64,000 nucleotides of DNA from Nyssa sinensis (GCA_008638375.1 CM018051.1:26471344-26535343); one strand, 5' to 3'. Counted from the stretch's first letter, positions 35,847-49,700 are shown. Notes: generated by a model from the sequence alone, not told the origin. Program-made: numbers and translations.

Positions 35847-36890
35847 AAATTTCTTAATAATAATTTTTTTAAAAGAGAAATTTGAGCAAGCATATATGTG
35901 TGTAAAATAGATTAGAACACTTGTTCCTGATTGACTTCTATATCATAATTGTTCCAGTGAATAAATAAATAAAGTAGATAGATGAGAGATAGAAACTTAT
36001 ATATAATTTGACAAAATGAATAAAAATTAAAAATGTCAAACCTATATGTTTTAAGTCCAAATGGTTACACAAACAATAAAATTAGGATTAAATCTCTCTT
36101 AACTTATAAATCATTTTATTCAAACAAAGGTGGGAATATTTAAAATTCTTCAAGACTAGCAAAAGACTTAAGAATTTCCACTAGCTATTAATTTGTGTGT
36201 TATTTGATATATATATATATATATAGACATATACACACATATTTATTTTAGAACTCCTTGGGAAGAGCAAACAAATGATGATTTTGATTTTGTTGGGGAA
36301 GTTAATATGGCTATTATGACTTGTCGGGAAAAATGATACCTATGTGCGATTCGAAAGACGTGGCCCTAATCTCGAGGGATCACTAAAGGAGTGTTATATG
36401 CACAATCCTTTAGAGGAGACGTGGGTTACTTGATTTATGCCGATTTTGGATTAATGGATCGATGCCACAAAAGACACATCAGCTAACTTTGACCAAAAAT
36501 TGGATAAATTACCATTTTGCCCTTCGATGTCCGATACCAAATCATGGCAAATTCTTAAACTTATTTTGGCAAAAAATATTGAATTTACCAAGAAATTGAA
36601 ATTGAACAAAATGGGCCAAAATTGGCGAAATGGGCCAAATTTGGAAAAATGGCCCATGTAAGGTTTTGTGTGTCGATCTATAATCAAGTGCTTAGGTAAA
36701 CTTGTTTTAAAATGTTGTGACTTTTGACACTTTGCATTGTGTTTTTGCACTTTTCTCTCATTTCACTTTTTTTCACCTTTTGCAAGGTTATGAGAGAGAC
36801 TAGATTGAAGTATTTCACACTCATTTCTACCCTCGGAAAGATTGAACTACACGGTATTCACCTTCGAATCTAAAGATTTTTGGCGAGAAA
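35847..36890. other. AT-rich spacer
   Basis: No gene recognised. There is a TA run near 36210-36224. The 99-codon minus ORF at 36451-36750 has a biased Phe/Lys/Asn composition and no recognisable motif. Confidence 0.5.
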
Positions 36891-37990
36891 ATGGAAAGTG
36901 GAGAGCATAATGACTCGAATGTCGTGCTTGAGGTTGATCAAGACTTAGTGGCTCCCGAACCAGTTCATGAGATAATCTTGCGCTATAGACACCATTGGGC
37001 TACTGAAGCAACACAAGCTTGCTTCAAGAGCCAGTTTTCCATTTGTCTCAATGGTACCGCAATGTAGAGGTATTAAATTTTTCAAGTTTTCTTCCTTTTG
37101 TTTTGGAATTTCTTGGCTTGGCTTCCATGAGTTTTGTTGGTTGTGTGCACTTTGGAAGAGATTTTTCATGTAAACTTGAGATATTTCATGCATGGGCATG
37201 TCACCCACGTGCCTCATAAGGGAGTGCACACCATGCCTCTGTGGAAATGCCCAAATATTCTTTCTTTGTTTTTCTTTGACTTTGTGCACAAACTTCATTC
37301 TTGTTTGGCATGTTTATGCTATCGAAAGACTTTCCTAACACATTGGATTTCTTTTGTTAGCAGAAAGAGTTGGCAATTTGCGCCCGAGGCTCAATTGTGA
37401 ATATAGAGGAATGGTGGGCAAACATGCTTGCAAGATGTAAAGGCCACATCACGAGGACCAGATTTGCTTCATTTTTGGATCGTATCTTTCATGTGGACTG
37501 TGATTAGAAGGTCTTATATGCTATAGCTAAGAGATGATGGGACATGATCAATACTTTCCACCTTCGTTTCGATGAGGTCACTTTGACTCCCCTTGACGTT
37601 TCTATGTTCAACGACCTTGTGGTGGGTGGTGAATGTGTGCTTTAGGATGACGATGTGCTTAACAATGATGAGGATATTTTCTAACTCCTAGGGTAGCAAC
37701 CCCTATTAGCATCCAACGGTGCCATTCGGGTCAAGACAATTTAGGAGGAATTTTGTTATCCAAATTACAATGGTGCGATCGCGAAGAATCAGTTGAATAG
37801 AACGTTTATGCTTTTTGTGTTTGGGTGGACCCTTTTCACAAACACCGATGATATTATCCATCATTGGTGTCTCCGATTTTGGAGGATGTGAGAAATTTTG
37901 GGTGTTAAAACTGAGGTGGCACCACAATGGCAGTCTTATACCGATGGATGTGTTATCTGTCCCAAGCGATTATGAAGGGACTTGGTGGCT
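36891..37990 (+). pseudogene. Plant mobile domain (PMD/MAIN-like) pseudogene
   Basis: An ATG at 36891 opens a stretch reading HEIILRYRHHWATEATQACF. The best match is near 37530-37640, where one frame reads INTFHLRFDEVTLTPLDVSM, the TFHL...GEMT..L.DV pattern of the plant mobile domain. That domain occurs in MAIN-like host proteins and in Mutator- and Ty3-type elements. Stops occur near 37065, 37504, 37537 and 37644, and the frame changes further on. The right side is cut by the Copia 5' LTR near 38136. Whether it came from a transposon or a host gene cannot be told. Confidence 0.6.
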
Positions 37991-38135
37991 TCAATGTTGT
38001 TTGGGAGGTAAGACCCCTCAAAATTTTGATTTTTGTTGGAAAACAATATTTGATCTTTTTTCTATTTTTACAAATTTAGGCCAACGAGGTCCTTTAATTG
38101 TTGCAATCTCGCTGGTGAGCCCGAGAAAGAGCCAC

Positions 38136-38765
38136 AGTTATTGGAAAAAGTGGGTTTTTGAGCATAATAATTAGCTATCTTTGAGCTAAAATTAAAGTGG
38201 GTCCCACACATTAATTTTAGTGGGTCTATATAGAAATTTGTTCTCCTCCATGAGGAGATTAAGATTATGTATTGGGTTACTCAAAACCATTAAGGAGTGA
38301 ATGAGAAATTACCTCCAAACATTACCACTTGAAAATGGTAACAAAAGCTTGAAGTTTGTGAGAAGCTTATGTCCCACATAGGAAGGGTACAAGGATTTTA
38401 AAATATATATATATAGACACACACACACACAATTACCTTGAAGGAACGTTTGGGCCCTAAAGGGCACCTAAGTTTTGTGAAAGATGGAGGACCTAGCACA
38501 TGCTTGGTTCACCACATGCGCGCGCCTCCATTGCCTCGCCCCACACCAAACCAGGCCGGATCGAGTTTAGGTTTGGGCCTTGGCCTGTTGTGTATATATC
38601 TTTTTGGGAAAAATTTATTTAAATATTTTTCCAAAACACTATCGTTTAGTTACTAGGATAATTAAATCCAATATTGTTGTTTAGCGATTGCATTTAGTTT
38701 TGGTTTAAATTCAAAACAATGTCGTTTTATGATTACCTTTGGTTTAAATTTTGACTGAATATGCA
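38136..38765 (+). repeat. Copia 5' LTR, first part
   Basis: It matches 55238-55890, including GTGGGTCCCACACATTAATT and GGGCACCTAAGTTTTGTGAA. It ends at ATGCA, the left copy of the target duplication of the solo LTR. Confidence 0.85.
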
Positions 38766-39846
38766 TGTAATACCACGATCCAAATTGTAACCGAGTGAGC
38801 CAAGTAAACCCGAGCCGTTAGGGATTTTTGTTATAACATTGAATAAATGGACAGGTTAGAATATCAATAGTTTTGAAAGTAAGAATAATACCAGGCGATG
38901 CCTGAGCAAGCCATGAACGAATACTGAAATAAAAATGACAAAACAAGATAAATAAAATAAAATAAATAGGAAAATAAAATTTAAATAATAAAATAAAAAT
39001 TTATTATTTATATATGTACATATATATATACCTATACCCGTGTAATATATATATATATATATATGTATATACATATATATTTTGTGATAAAGATATATTA
39101 AGATAAGGGAAGGCGTAGTAGGAGATCAAGGAAATTTGATTTCAAAAAGAAAAGAAAGATAAGGATGGGAATTGGAAACAGAAAAGGAAAAGAAAAAAAA
39201 AAAAAAAGATCAGGTTGTTAAGGGAATGCGGGTACAGGGAGAAAAAAAGAAGAGAGATAAATGCGACTGACCCAGCTATAACGCCACAGTTAATACTACC
39301 GATCTCACTATTCTCTCGTTTACTCTCTCTAACAAAACCAGATCCACCGTCCTCACTGTCGCAAACCCTCCTACAACCTCTCCGACGCTGTTTTCTGTCA
39401 GCGCCAACAAGCATTTGAAGGTGTTGGTGGATGGGTTTCAGCAACCTATTGGATTTGATTATGGTTTGAGAAAAATGGGTTCCATAAAGGGGGGAATAGA
39501 TCGGCGTTGGTGGCGTTTGCACCCGACGCTTCGTTCCTGGCTGCGTGGACGATGTCAGGGGCGGCAGATCTGTCATTTAGTTCATCTGCGAATCTTGATA
39601 TCTTCAAGCTCGATTTCTAGTCCGACGATCGCAACCTTCCCGTAGTCGGCTTGTCATCGAGTTCCGAACGATTCAATCGGTTATCTTAGGGAGAAGAAAA
39701 AGGGAAAGAAACAGGGAGGAAGCTCAAAGGAGAGAGTCCTAAAACAAACACAATGGTTGGTTGCTGAAATAGCAATGAGTCACCATCGCTTTTCTTATTT
39801 CTGTGCCAACCTTTTCTCCTATAAAATCTATGAGCTCAAGAAAATG

Positions 39847-40208
39847 GCCCTAACAATCCAATGCAAGCTGAACCCATTTCACTTTTCTTCACCAAAACTA
39901 TTTCTCAACCAAACCCATCCAAAATTTGCTCCCTTCAGGCCAATTTCAATACGTTCTTCACAGTACAGACCAAAGCTTTCTGCCAAAAATGATCGCCAAT
40001 TCGAGCTCTTGCCTCTTCGAATCCAAATGGGCCGAGGGCATTTCTTGGTCGAGTCTGTCCTAGTCCTTTCATCGTGCTTCAGAGCGGTTCTTGTCAAATT
40101 AGGTGAGGAAACTGATTTGAATTTGGAAAGCGCTAAAGCTAAGGTGGGTGAATTTGTGAGTGGGGTTCGGGACATGGCGAAGAAGAGGGAGGCTGAGTTG
40201 ACTGAGTG
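39847..40208 (+). pseudogene. Host-like coding fragment, plastid-transit-like N-terminus
   Basis: From an ATG at 39844, the frame begins MALTIQCKLNPFHFSSPKLF and is rich in Ser, Pro, Arg and Lys with few acids for about 50 residues, as in transit peptides. It then becomes charged (ESAKAKVGEFVSGVRD near residue 100). The frame closes at a TGA in GACTGAGTGAGTTT, which also contains a GTGAGT donor, so it may be a first exon. I do not recognise the protein. Its place inside a solo LTR suggests capture. Confidence 0.4.
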
Positions 40209-40350
40209 AGTTTCTGGATTTTTCTAATGGGAATAAATGGGGCAGTTGGAAGGACATCAAGCATTAGGAACCGAAAAGATTCGGTGCCTTGATACTCTAT
40301 GCTTTTGTTTTGATATTTTCTTATCAAAGAATATATATATATATATATAT

Positions 40351-40539
40351 ATGGCATTTAGAGCTCCTTTCATGAATCAGCAAAGGAATCAAATTGTTGA
40401 TGCTGTGGTAATTGCAAGAATTTTGGAGGCTATTTGGGTTGTTCCCATCTTGCAAGTCAACGTCAATTGGGGTGAACCCATCAATGGGATTCAGTGGGAA
40501 TTGTGGTATCAATGGCATAAGCCCGAGGGTGATTCGTAG
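40351..40539 (+). pseudogene. O-fucosyltransferase-like fragment
   Basis: The frame contains NQQRNQIVDAVVIARIL and then VVPILQVNVNWGE. This is the conserved N-terminal block of plant GDP-fucose O-fucosyltransferase family proteins (NQQR...DAVVVARIL...LVLP). Only about 40 residues match. After WGE the similarity ends, and a stop comes at 40537. It is therefore a fragment, probably transduplicated into the element. Confidence 0.5.
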
Positions 40540-42189
40540 TTATGGTTCCCAAGCAGCATTACGAGGTATGGGTGCCTATTAGAATACTCAGTTGGATTGC
40601 TTGAGAATAGCATCAAATTTAATCAAGTTGAAGGTATCGTTATCTTTTGTACTCACTCTGCATCCCTTTATTGAGTAATTTATATACTGGTTTGGGAGAT
40701 TTAGACAGGATTCAATTATTGAGCATTTTAAGACATGCATTGAATAAAGTGATTGCATGCCCAGAATTTTAGTAAATTAACAAAATACCCGTAAAAGTGG
40801 CAAAAGACCAAAATTCCCTAAGCCAAACGAACTTCGATTTAAATAAATGAATAGTGAATCCTTACTTTCAAACATTTTGGACTCGATGGTAAAGTTTAAA
40901 TTAGTAAAAGAGATACTTATATTAGTGAGGCATAAAATTTGATGAATAGCATTAAAACTGAAACATGTCTACTGAATGATAGGGAACTCAAAGGGAAAAG
41001 GAAAAGTGACGGGATATTGAGGTAGATCACACAGATTAAATGTAAGTGAATTCCTATCTCTTATACGTGGTTTTCCAAGCCACGTCATTTCTATTACTGC
41101 CAAAACTTGTACTTATGTATGTATCCGCTATTGTGATCCCACCATTGACATTGTTTTGTCTGGTGGATGCCTGTTGACTGATATCTCATGACTTGATTCA
41201 TTATACTGATGCCTATCATTGTATGCTTATTTCATGTTGTTCCACACATTGTACACTTTATATGAAATTACAATTAGAATCCTGATTTATGTTAAATGCC
41301 GGGTCTTGTGTTCAATCACATTACCCATTTGATGCTATCTGATTGACTGGGACCTACGGGTCAATTTATGGGACCTACGAGTCAAACGAACACATAGCAA
41401 AGATGACATTTTTACGCAGTGAGTTTAATGGGAATTTTATATGCATTCATAAAAATTGGGGGTATGCCGGGCCCCAAAAGACTGAGGGTCTACCAAACCC
41501 TAAACAGAGTAAATACATCATTCATGTTTGATTGTTAGATTGGCGTTCAATGGATTCACAGGATGTTTCCATTTCCCTATGAATAGTTCGGTGTGATTGT
41601 TCCTATTTATTGGACTTGACTATGACCATTTTATTGTGGCAGTATTCATGTTGATTATGATTATTGAGCTTTATCCATATTCATGTTACACCATCACTCA
41701 CACTAGTTATTGGGCTTTTCCATTCATTGGCCACTGTGGCATCTTACTGTTAACTGTAATCGTTGTTATGACTGGCTATCATGTTACCCTGAATTATATC
41801 CTTCTATGTCATCCCTAACTCATATTGGAGATAGGCTTTTACTTACTGAGATTTGTTAGCTCACCCCATTCATTATATTTTTCAGGTGAGAATGCTACAG
41901 AACCACAGTAGGAGGTTAGGAGCATAGAGAGACAGTTGAGGAGCATAATAGAATGATATAGTCTCTCCCATGTACTCACCACTTAAGAGTGGTTGTATGT
42001 TATGTTAATGTTAATTTACAATTTTCAGTTATTAAATAATAATTTGTAATAAGGCTTCTGCACTTTCATGTTATGGTTACATTATTTACTATTATCATTG
42101 GTAAAAGAATAAAAAAAGTAGGGACAGCCACTGGATCGGCCTCGCGACACGAGATCTGCATAGGGTGGGTTTCGGGTCGTGACAATGCG

Positions 42190-42514
42190 TCTTCTTCATT
42201 GGATGCGACTATGTCTGTTTTTCATGAACAAACGCAACCAAAGTTTCATACCTATATCAAACAGTCATGAAGGATTTTATGTAAACACCACCGTACTTAT
42301 TATTCATTCATCAAATTTTTCATACATTTTGTGCATTAGTAATTCATAGAGTTTGAGAGAGTTTCAGTCATTATTTTGGTTCGCCAGGCATGTAGTTGAA
42401 GTGCTTAATATTTGCGTGTACTCAATCATTGTATCCTAGGAGACGTGCGACCAAGAGCTCGTAAGCACTACTGTGAGGGCCGTAATTTGTCTTAAGGACA
42501 TTGTGTAAAACACA
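42190..42514 (+). repeat. Copia 5' LTR, second part
   Basis: It matches 55895-56223, through ACCAAGAGCTCGTAAGCA to ACATTGTGTAAAACACA. No primer-binding site was recognised just after it. Confidence 0.8.
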
Positions 42515-43063
42515 AGCCTTGATCACTATTTCAGTTTCTACAATTCTGTAAGTGTTGTTGTTTATGTTTCCATTACTGTATTCTTATACTGTAAAATAGT
42601 TTACTATTTTTTCAGTTTTAGTTTCTGGTTTGGAAAGTTTTTCTTATACTGCTTTGTTTTGAAAAACGTTTCCTTTTTTTCTTTTTCAAAGAAGAGATTC
42701 TTATTTCATAAAATAGTTTATGTTTTATTATCAAAATTGATTTAAAAAAAATTAATTTATATATTGTGCATAACAATCTTAAGATGAATTATACTTCTAT
42801 CTATATATATATATATATATATATATCAGTTTATAATTTCAGTTTTCTGATGCAGTATCTCATACCGCCAATATTATTTTTTTCAAACATTGAAAAAATT
42901 TAGAACTTTAAAAATTGTTGCTTATATTTCTGTTTACTACATAAATTTAGTTCTTTATTTTATTTACTTAAATTAAAGATTTCTTCATTATTTTAGTAAT
43001 CTGTTTAAATACAGATTTAAAGCTCATTAATTTTATTTATATGATTTTGTGATCTCAGTCTAA
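42515..43063. other. Copia untranslated leader
   Basis: AT-rich, with an AT run near 42802-42826. No gene and no recognisable primer-binding site. It ends at the gag ATG at 43064. Confidence 0.5.
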
Positions 43064-43920
43064 ATGACTACTGAAAGTACCCCTGTGGTGACTTCGAACC
43101 CCTTAGTGGCTTCTACCCTTGCTCCTATGGTTGGAACTGTGCCCGTAAACTATGGAGAAAAGCTGGAGAAATTCAATGGTACAAAATTTAAGAGGTGGCA
43201 ACAGAAAACATTGTTTTATCTGTCCACTCTTAATTTGACTCTGTTCTTTCGTGAAGATACTCCCGTATTGAAGGAAAATGAATCTGACCGGCAAGTAGTT
43301 ACTGCAGTGGAGGCTTGGAAACATGCAAATTTTTTATGGCATAACTACATCCTCAATGGACTGGACAACATATTATACAATGTGTATTGCAAAGTCAAGA
43401 CAGCAAGAGAACTTTAGGAATCACTGGATAAGAAATATAGAATAGAAGATGCTGGACTCAAGAAGTTTGTAGTGAAAAAACTCCTAGACTACAAGATGCT
43501 CGATTCCAAGACAGTGGCCAGCCAAGTTCAAGATCTCCAAGTGATTTTGCATGACATTCATGTAGAAGGCATGTCATTTAGTGAGTCTTTTCAAGTGGCT
43601 ACAATTATTGAAAAATTGTCGCCATCTTAGAAAGAATTCAAAAATTACCTAAAGCAAAAGCAAAAGGACATTAGACTTGAAGACTTAATTGTGAGATTGA
43701 GGATTTAAGAAGACAACCGTACTTCTACAAAGAAAGCGAAAAAATCTATCATGGAATTCAAGGCCAATGTTGTGGAACAAAGGCAAAACTCTCAGAACAA
43801 GAAGAGGAAGCACAGTGGTGATGGTCCCAAACAAGATCCAAATAAAAAGTTCTAAGGTAAGTGTTATGTATACAACAAACAAGGGCACCGTACTAAGGAA
43901 TCCAAGTGAAAAATTTCTCT
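43064..43920 (+). pseudogene. Copia gag relic
   Basis: The ATG at 43064 opens 117 codons to a stop at 43415. The early part has EKFNGTKFKRWQQK, the usual start of plant Copia gag. The frame continues beyond with stops near 43628, 43706 and 43853. A CCHC-like knuckle (CYVYNKQGHRTKESK) lies near 43862-43908, its last Cys replaced. The copy is inactive. Confidence 0.8.
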
Positions 43921-44272
43921 AAAGATGTTTCTAAAATGAATATGTCCGTGATGGTCTTTGAAGTAAATTTGGTTGGCAACACCAAGGAATGATGGGTGAA
44001 CAATGGGGCTACTCGCCATGTTTGCTTAGATAGGAAGATGTTCTCATCCTATCACAATATAAATAATGTAGAATAACTTTTATGGGCAACTCATTGACTT
44101 CCAAGGTTAAAAGTCAAAGACAAGTGGTGTTGAAGATGACTTCTGGAAAGGAACTCACCCTCAACAATGTGTTACATGTGCTTGATATCTGAAAAAACTT
44201 GGTGTTTGGATCATTGTTGAACAAAAAATGCTTTAAATTGGTCTTTGTATCAGACAAGTTTACAAGAATAGG

Positions 44273-45195
44273 ATGTATGTGGGAAAGGGGTATATGAGCG
44301 ATGGGTCTTTTAAGATGAATGTAATGACAATTGTACTTCCTATTAAAAATAATAATAAGAACACAACTTCTGCTTATATGTTTGAGTCTTCAAATGTATG
44401 GCATGGTAAACTAGGACATGTTAATTATGATATATTGTGTAGATTAGTTAATATGGAATGTTTACCTAAAATTGATTTTGATCCAAATCACAAATGTGAG
44501 ACTTGTGTGGAAGTAAAGCTTACAAGAACTTCTTTTCAATCAATTGAAAGAAGTAGTGCACCCTGTAATTAATACATTCAGATATTTGTGATTTGAAATT
44601 TATTCAAACTATAGATAGTAAGAAATATTTTCTTACTTTTATTGATGATTGCACAAGATATTGTTATGTTTACTTGTTGAAAAGTAAAAATGAGGCATTG
44701 GGAATGTTTAAACATTACAAGAATGAGGTTGAGAATCAACTTGATAAGAAGATCAAGATATTGAGAAGTGATAGAGGTGGTGAATATGAAGTATCTTTTG
44801 GTGAATTCTGTTCATAACGTGATATTATACACCAAACAATTGCACCCTATTCACCTCAGCAAAATGGGATTGCTAAACGAAAAGATAGAACTTTAAAAGA
44901 AATGATGAATGCATTGCTACTAAGTTTTGGACTACCTTATAATTTGAGAGAGGAATCAATTCTTTTTGCAAATTATATTCTTAATCGAATACCTCAAAAG
45001 AAAACCAATAAGTCCCTATATGAGTTGTGGAAAGGTCGAAGACCTTCTTACAAATACTTAAAAGTGTGGGGGTGTTTGGCTAAGGTGGCGATTCCTACAC
45101 CTAAAAAGGTTAAATTAGGATTAAAAATAGTTGATTGTGTTTTCATAGGGTATGCTCATAATAGTAGTGCTTATCAATTTCTGATTCATAAATAA
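44273..45195 (+). pseudogene. Copia integrase relic
   Basis: An HHCC zinc region (WHGKLGHVN ... CETC, 44400-44511) is followed in another frame by the catalytic core with FIDDCTR, SDRGGEY and PQQNG. A stop occurs at 44815 and the frame changes near 44575. The order zinc finger, core, then RT downstream identifies Copia. Several stops make it inactive. Confidence 0.85.
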
Positions 45196-45534
45196 AAAAT
45201 TCCCAATATGCATGTTAATACTATTATTGAGTTAGGGAATGCATCATTCTTTGAACATATATTTCCTTACAAATCAACACAGGAGTCGAATTCAAATAAA
45301 AAAACTCATGACATTGCAGTAGGCAGTAGCCAAGATCAACAAGATAATAATGAACCTAGACAAAACAAAAGGACTAAAACATCAAAATATTTGGTCCATA
45401 TTTTCTAATTTATTTGTTAGAAGATGTGCCTCCAAACTTTAAAGAAGCAATGTCAAGTCCTAAAACTCCTTATTAGAAAGAGGCTACAAACAATGAAGTA
45501 GAATCTATTCTATAAAATCATACGTGAGAACTAG

Positions 45535-46732
45535 TAGAGTAGATCTTCCATTAGGCTCAAAACCTCTTGGATATAAATGGATATTCAAAAAGAAAATAAA
45601 ACTAGGTGGATCTATTGAAAAGTAGAAGGCCATGCTTGTTATCGAAGAACATAGGCAAAAATGAAGGCTTGGAATATTTCGATATATATTCCCCTATTAC
45701 AAGGATATCATCCATTCAAATGTTAATAGCTATTGCAGCTATACACAATCTTGAGATACATCAAATGGATGTAAAGATGGTTTTTTAAATAGTGAATTAG
45801 ATGAAGAAATATACATGGAACAAACCAAAAGGATTTATTGTTCTAGGTCAAGAAAAGAAAGTTTATCGGCTTGTTAAATCTCATTATAGTCTAAAGCAAG
45901 CACCGAAGCAGTGGCATGAGAAATTTGACAGTATAATTATGTCAAATGGGTTCAAAATCAATGAGTGTGACAAATGTGTATATGTCAAGAACATAGAAAA
46001 TGGTTTTGTCATTATTTGTCTCTATGTTGATGATATGCTCATTTTAGGTAGTAATAATGAAGTCATTGAAGCTACCAAGAAAATAATAAACAATAAGTTT
46101 GACATGAAGAACTTAGGTATTGCCAATGTTATACTTGGGATCAAGATCTCTAGAACATCAAATGGATTAATATTATCTCAATCATATTACATTGAGAGAA
46201 TACTCAAGACATTTAAACAAGATGATAGCAGTCCAGCGAGAACACATGTAGATATAAATCTACACTTATCCAAGAATAATGGCAAAAACATATCACAACT
46301 AGAGTATACGCAAATAATTGATAGCTTAATGTATGTGATAAATTGTACCCGTCCAGACATAGCTTCCGTTGTCAGCAAACTTAGTAGATGCACAAGTAAT
46401 CTTAGTCCAGACCATTGGAAGGCAATAGTTAGGGTTTTAAGGTATTTGAAATACACCCAAAACTATGGATTGCACTACTTAAAATATCCAATAGTACTTA
46501 AAGGATACTGTTATGCAAATTAGATATCTGATACCAAAGACTCAAAATCCACAAGTGGTTATTTGTTTACACTTGGTGGTGGAGCAGTATCATGAAAATT
46601 TTCTAAACAAACATGCATTGCCAGATCCACAATGGAATATGAGGTTATTGCACTTGATAAAGCTGGTGAAGAAGCTGAGTGGCTTCGTCACTTCCTATAA
46701 GATATTCCAATGTGGCCAAAACCTGTGCCTGC
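45535..46732 (+). pseudogene. Copia reverse transcriptase and RNase H relic, first part
   Basis: RT begins with GYKWIFKKK near 45568 and has [13 protein letters not shown] (45890) and YVDDM (46023-46037), the catalytic Asp pair being intact. The 240-codon open stretch 45801-46523 covers most of RT. RNase H starts with [14 protein letters not shown] (46348) and continues in the same frame after a stop at 46521. It is broken at 46733 by the solo LTR. Confidence 0.85.
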
Positions 46733-49700
46733 TGTAACACCCCAACCGTGATTAATTAATAATTAGTTGCTAATTATTAATTAGAACCGACGTAAAGAAT
46801 AATTAAGAAGCTAATCGGGAACCTCATGATAGACCCATAAAATAACTTAAGCATATAAGAAATGAGGGCTGTTGTGTCCGAATCTCATTATCAATTAATT
46901 AGGTGAAATGATATTACTCTAACACTAAGAAAACTCGAGTTAGCGAACTACAAAAATCTCAAGGGATTAATAACCGACACTAGACCTTAGATATTGAAGC
47001 TAACCTAAATAGAAAGTGACTGGAAGAAACCGCATCAAAAAAGGAACAACGGAAAAGAAAATATTTAGGAAATAGCCAAAATGAAATTCTGCGCCAACCA
47101 AACAGGGCCTAAGCCTAAAATAGGGAAAAATAGCCAAAAGTGAGGCCAAGGGGAATTGAACCCTTGACCAAGTGGGACAAGATTCTTATTACCCAAAAAA
47201 TTACCAAGTAGGTTGCTACCATCTTTGTGCCTATATATGCAACCAAATTGTATTTAAACCCAAATTAGCCAAGGCCACCTCCCAAATTGGCCAATGGCCA
47301 TGCATGCAATCCCCACATCATTACCCCACATCACCCCCTATCACCTCCGATCAGCCACCAAACCCACTAAGTCTGATATACATATATATATATATATGTA
47401 TAGGTTATATGTAAGAGAAATGCCATATCATATATAAGCATACCCCACACTCTTTGACCCCAAAAAGAATCAGTTACTCCTCAGACTTGTGTGTGAGTGT
47501 GTGCTCGCGGAGTTGGCTGAGAGAGTGAGGTTAGAGAGAGGAGAGAAAGGGCATGGTGTGAGAGGGAAAGTTGACCCCATCCAAGTGTGTGCATGCATGT
47601 GAGTATCAACAAGTGTACCTGAAGAAGTCTGAGCAACCCTGAGGAGCATTGAGAGGGCCTGAACCAAGCCATAGGAGAGAGAAGGCCATTGTTAGAAGGT
47701 ATAACGTCAAAATTCTCCATTTCCTTATTTTGAATTAAGAACTATTTTGATCATTGTGGAGCTTGTTAGATTACATGCATTCATTATTCTTGGCTCTAGG
47801 AACTATTTTATGCATACTGTGAGGGTTAGAAGGGTCAGAATGGCCAAAAACCATGAAACCGTACACTCACCCGCCATTGAAGGACCTCGAAGGTGCAGGT
47901 CTGTTTTGACCGAAAGGAAACATGATTCCTTCACTTGGGACCTCAAATAGAGGCCATAAGGGTTCTAAAAAACCTAGGCCGCGACCTAGAAGCCTAGAAA
48001 TGGACCCCCAAAAACCAAGTTGCAGTCACGGTTCAAAAAAGTCGACCCTTAAAAATGGACACCAAAGCTTGCTTTTAGAATGTATATCGAAGCCCCATGA
48101 TCTAAGGATCAAAATAAGCCAAACATCACTGATTTCGGTTGAAAAACGAGCATTTCCTTGGGAGGTATTCAGAACGGCCATGGGTGTTGGAACGAGCTTT
48201 CTAGCTCAATCCGAAGCCTAAAACCAATGCTAAAGTGTTTCTAGATCACCCAGTGACCCATACCGTCCATGAACAGAGAGAAAGATGATCTCAAAGTTCA
48301 CGAAATTGAAGAAATAAAACCCAAAAATTTAGGGCTACAGTAGGGGTGAGACGGTGGGGAAGACGATGTACAGTTCGGGTCACGGGTCGGACCTCGGGTC
48401 GGGTCCTGACCCGATGTTTAAATAAAGGGGTTCGGGTTACCCGAAACTACGTCGTTTCATTAAAGAGATATTTAAATTAAATTGTAGGGCTGACGTCAGC
48501 ATGACGTCAGCATTTCTCATTTAACCAAATTAAACCGGTTGGTTCAGTCAAAACCAAACCGATTCAGTTCCAATGCAACTGAACCCACTGGTTCAGTCCA
48601 GAAGTTAGGAAAATTATAATTTGACCCCAAAACTTCTATGAAATTCCACTGTGGCCCAAGATAAAATAAATTAATATTAATTTAATAATATTTAAATAAT
48701 AAAAATTATGAAATTACCCCTAGTCCTCAAACAAGTCAAATGGAGTCCGAATAAAGTAAACGAATAGTGGATTTTGAATATTTTGGATGTTCCGAACTCA
48801 ATGGTGTGGTCTGTTTTACGAGACGAGACTCCAAAAAATTAGGACACGTTAAAGTACAAATTACCAAATTGCCCCTAACATGACCAAAGCCCAATTAAAA
48901 GCCAAGAAGGTCTAAATTGACATCTTCGACGTTTCGGACTCAACGGTGAGGTCCGTATTACGAAATAAAGTACGGGAAAATATGATGCGTCAATAAAATA
49001 AGACTCACGATAAGACGTTAGGACGTAATACGATTTGAACATAATTAGAAACATCAATAAGAAATATTTGAAGTACATTGAAGTTAATAGATTATTGTGA
49101 ATTGTTTCTAGGAACTACAAAGGGAAGGGAACAACCAACTAATAGTGCAAACCAAGGAAATCAATGTGAGTAACCCTGCATTTGAAGTGGAGATTTTAAC
49201 TCCAAGATTTAAATGATGTTTTAACCTTCAAAATATCTGAAGCATTGAATGTTTAAATTCCATATTTCATGATTCTGGTATTGAAATATTCCGCTCTTAT
49301 AATTCTCTTGCGACATGTTCAGTGAATGATTTTTGTTACAACTCTCTTTAAAAATATTTAACATGTCATCTGTTCTGAAATGTTATTCCAACTATATGAA
49401 GATTCTATCAAGAACATCATGTTTTAAATGCTCATAAAAGCATTTCTTGAAGAAGTCATGTTTAAATGCTTATGAAAAGTATTTCTTGAAGAAGCTAACG
49501 TTTTGCAAGATAATAATGATGCATAAGCATCACCAGTTATTGAGCACCCTTCGGGTTCTCAATTCAGAATAATGCCCGGCAGTAGGATCTAATCCCCCAG
49601 GCAACGAGATCTCCCAGAAGTAAGACTAGGGTCTGGTTCGAAACGGATCCTCCAGTTAAAAAGTGAAAAGATGACAAATGATTTTAAAAATGAAAGCAGG

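Larger units (their letters stand above)
38766..42184 (+). mobile_element. Solo LTR in the Copia 5' LTR, with host-like sequence inside
   Basis: It starts TGTAATACC, ends TTTCGGGTCGTGACA, and has flanks ATGCA and ATGCG (one transition). It is 3419 bp. Family landmarks: AACGAACTTCGATT...GACTCGATGG near 40830-40890 and TTACTGAGATTTGTTAGCTCACCCC near 41842. The part from about 39750 to 40545 does not resemble the other copies and has coding features described separately. Confidence 0.8.

Noticed and set aside
39142..39576. 144-codon minus-strand ORF in the solo LTR
   Set aside because: No recognisable motif, and its end is a Phe-run from an A-rich tract; it may be LTR sequence, so I do not call a gene.
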